Shown here: piece by piece, positions 5,182-5,230 of the stretch
Numbering within the stretch: position 1 is the stretch's first letter
How the letters are laid out: every line of letters starts with the position of its first letter
Source: Spirochaetaceae bacterium
GTDB taxonomy: Bacteria > Spirochaetota > Spirochaetia > Treponematales > Breznakiellaceae
DNA: 5,230 nt
NCBI GenBank assembly: GCA_031278295.1
Contig: JAITKQ010000013.1
Location: forward strand, 1 to 5,230
Direction of reading: 5' to 3'
Notes under the pieces: model-generated
Database searches by the model: none
Told to the model about the DNA's origin: nothing
The model's input: only the letters and a program-made list of their open reading frames with translations
Translations under genes and position numbers: made by a program

Positions 5182-5216
5182 GGCATCCGAAAGATGCCCG
5201 GTATCTGGAGGATGCC
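5182..5216. repeat. Two tandem small hairpins at the right edge
   Basis: GGCATC (5182-5187) pairs with GATGCC (5193-5198) around 5 nt. One base later GGTATC (5200-5205) pairs with GATGCC (5211-5216), also around 5 nt, with one G-U pair on the plus strand. The tandem same-sized hairpins lie about 115-150 bp upstream of the 176-aa gene. They could belong to the 3' end of an upstream transcript or to a repeat that continues outside the window; no T-run follows on either strand within the window. Confidence 0.5.
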
Positions 5217-5230
5217 CAAATGGGGTTACA

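Noticed and set aside
5104..5230. Plus-strand frame from ATG 5104, open to the window edge
   Set aside because: Only 42 codons are visible, with no ribosome-binding site. Its ATG overlaps the -35 box of the divergent promoter, and two hairpins lie within it. It could be real, but the window ends too soon to support it.

Overview
The window (about 50% GC) looks like chromosomal DNA of a spirochaete, most plausibly a Treponema-type organism of the termite-gut kind. The evidence is a short archaeal/spirochaete-type phenylalanyl-tRNA synthetase beta chain, a lipoprotein with a relaxed lipobox, a Thr/Pro-rich tandem-repeat stalk and Gly-Gly-x-Ile beta-helix repeats, and non-coding gaps filled with palindromes. 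This assignment is an inference; no rRNA or other marker is present. All four recognised genes lie on the minus strand, so the window is best read from right to left.

Right to left: a 176-aa alpha-helical protein resembling the RsbRD N-terminal sensor domain (4538-5068) overlaps by 4 nt with atpB, the F0 subunit a of an F-type ATP synthase (3798-4541). A strong promoter-like sequence sits so close to the 176-aa start codon that the mRNA would be leaderless. atpB is not followed by atpE. A 203-bp gap with GC-rich nested hairpins follows, and then pheT (1822-3594), which has a good ribosome-binding site. Downstream of pheT lie three closely packed palindromes (1618-1746); one of them is a convincing intrinsic terminator for pheT, and the whole cluster resembles a miniature inverted-repeat element. 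Next comes a predicted surface lipoprotein (380-1576) with seven TPGASQ repeats and six beta-helix motifs, ended by a strong bidirectional terminator (323-351).

The left 379 bp hold no convincing gene. Positions 1-121 look like the right end of an IS200/IS605-type (TnpB) element, with hairpins as expected for its omega-RNA. Positions 121-322 are non-coding with competing stem-loops.

The genes do not form one pathway. The points most worth following are the bicistron of an RsbRD-like sensor protein with an atpB detached from its usual operon, substitutions in the AtpB proton-path positions, the synonymous-only variation in the lipoprotein repeat, and the palindromic elements placed between transcription units.
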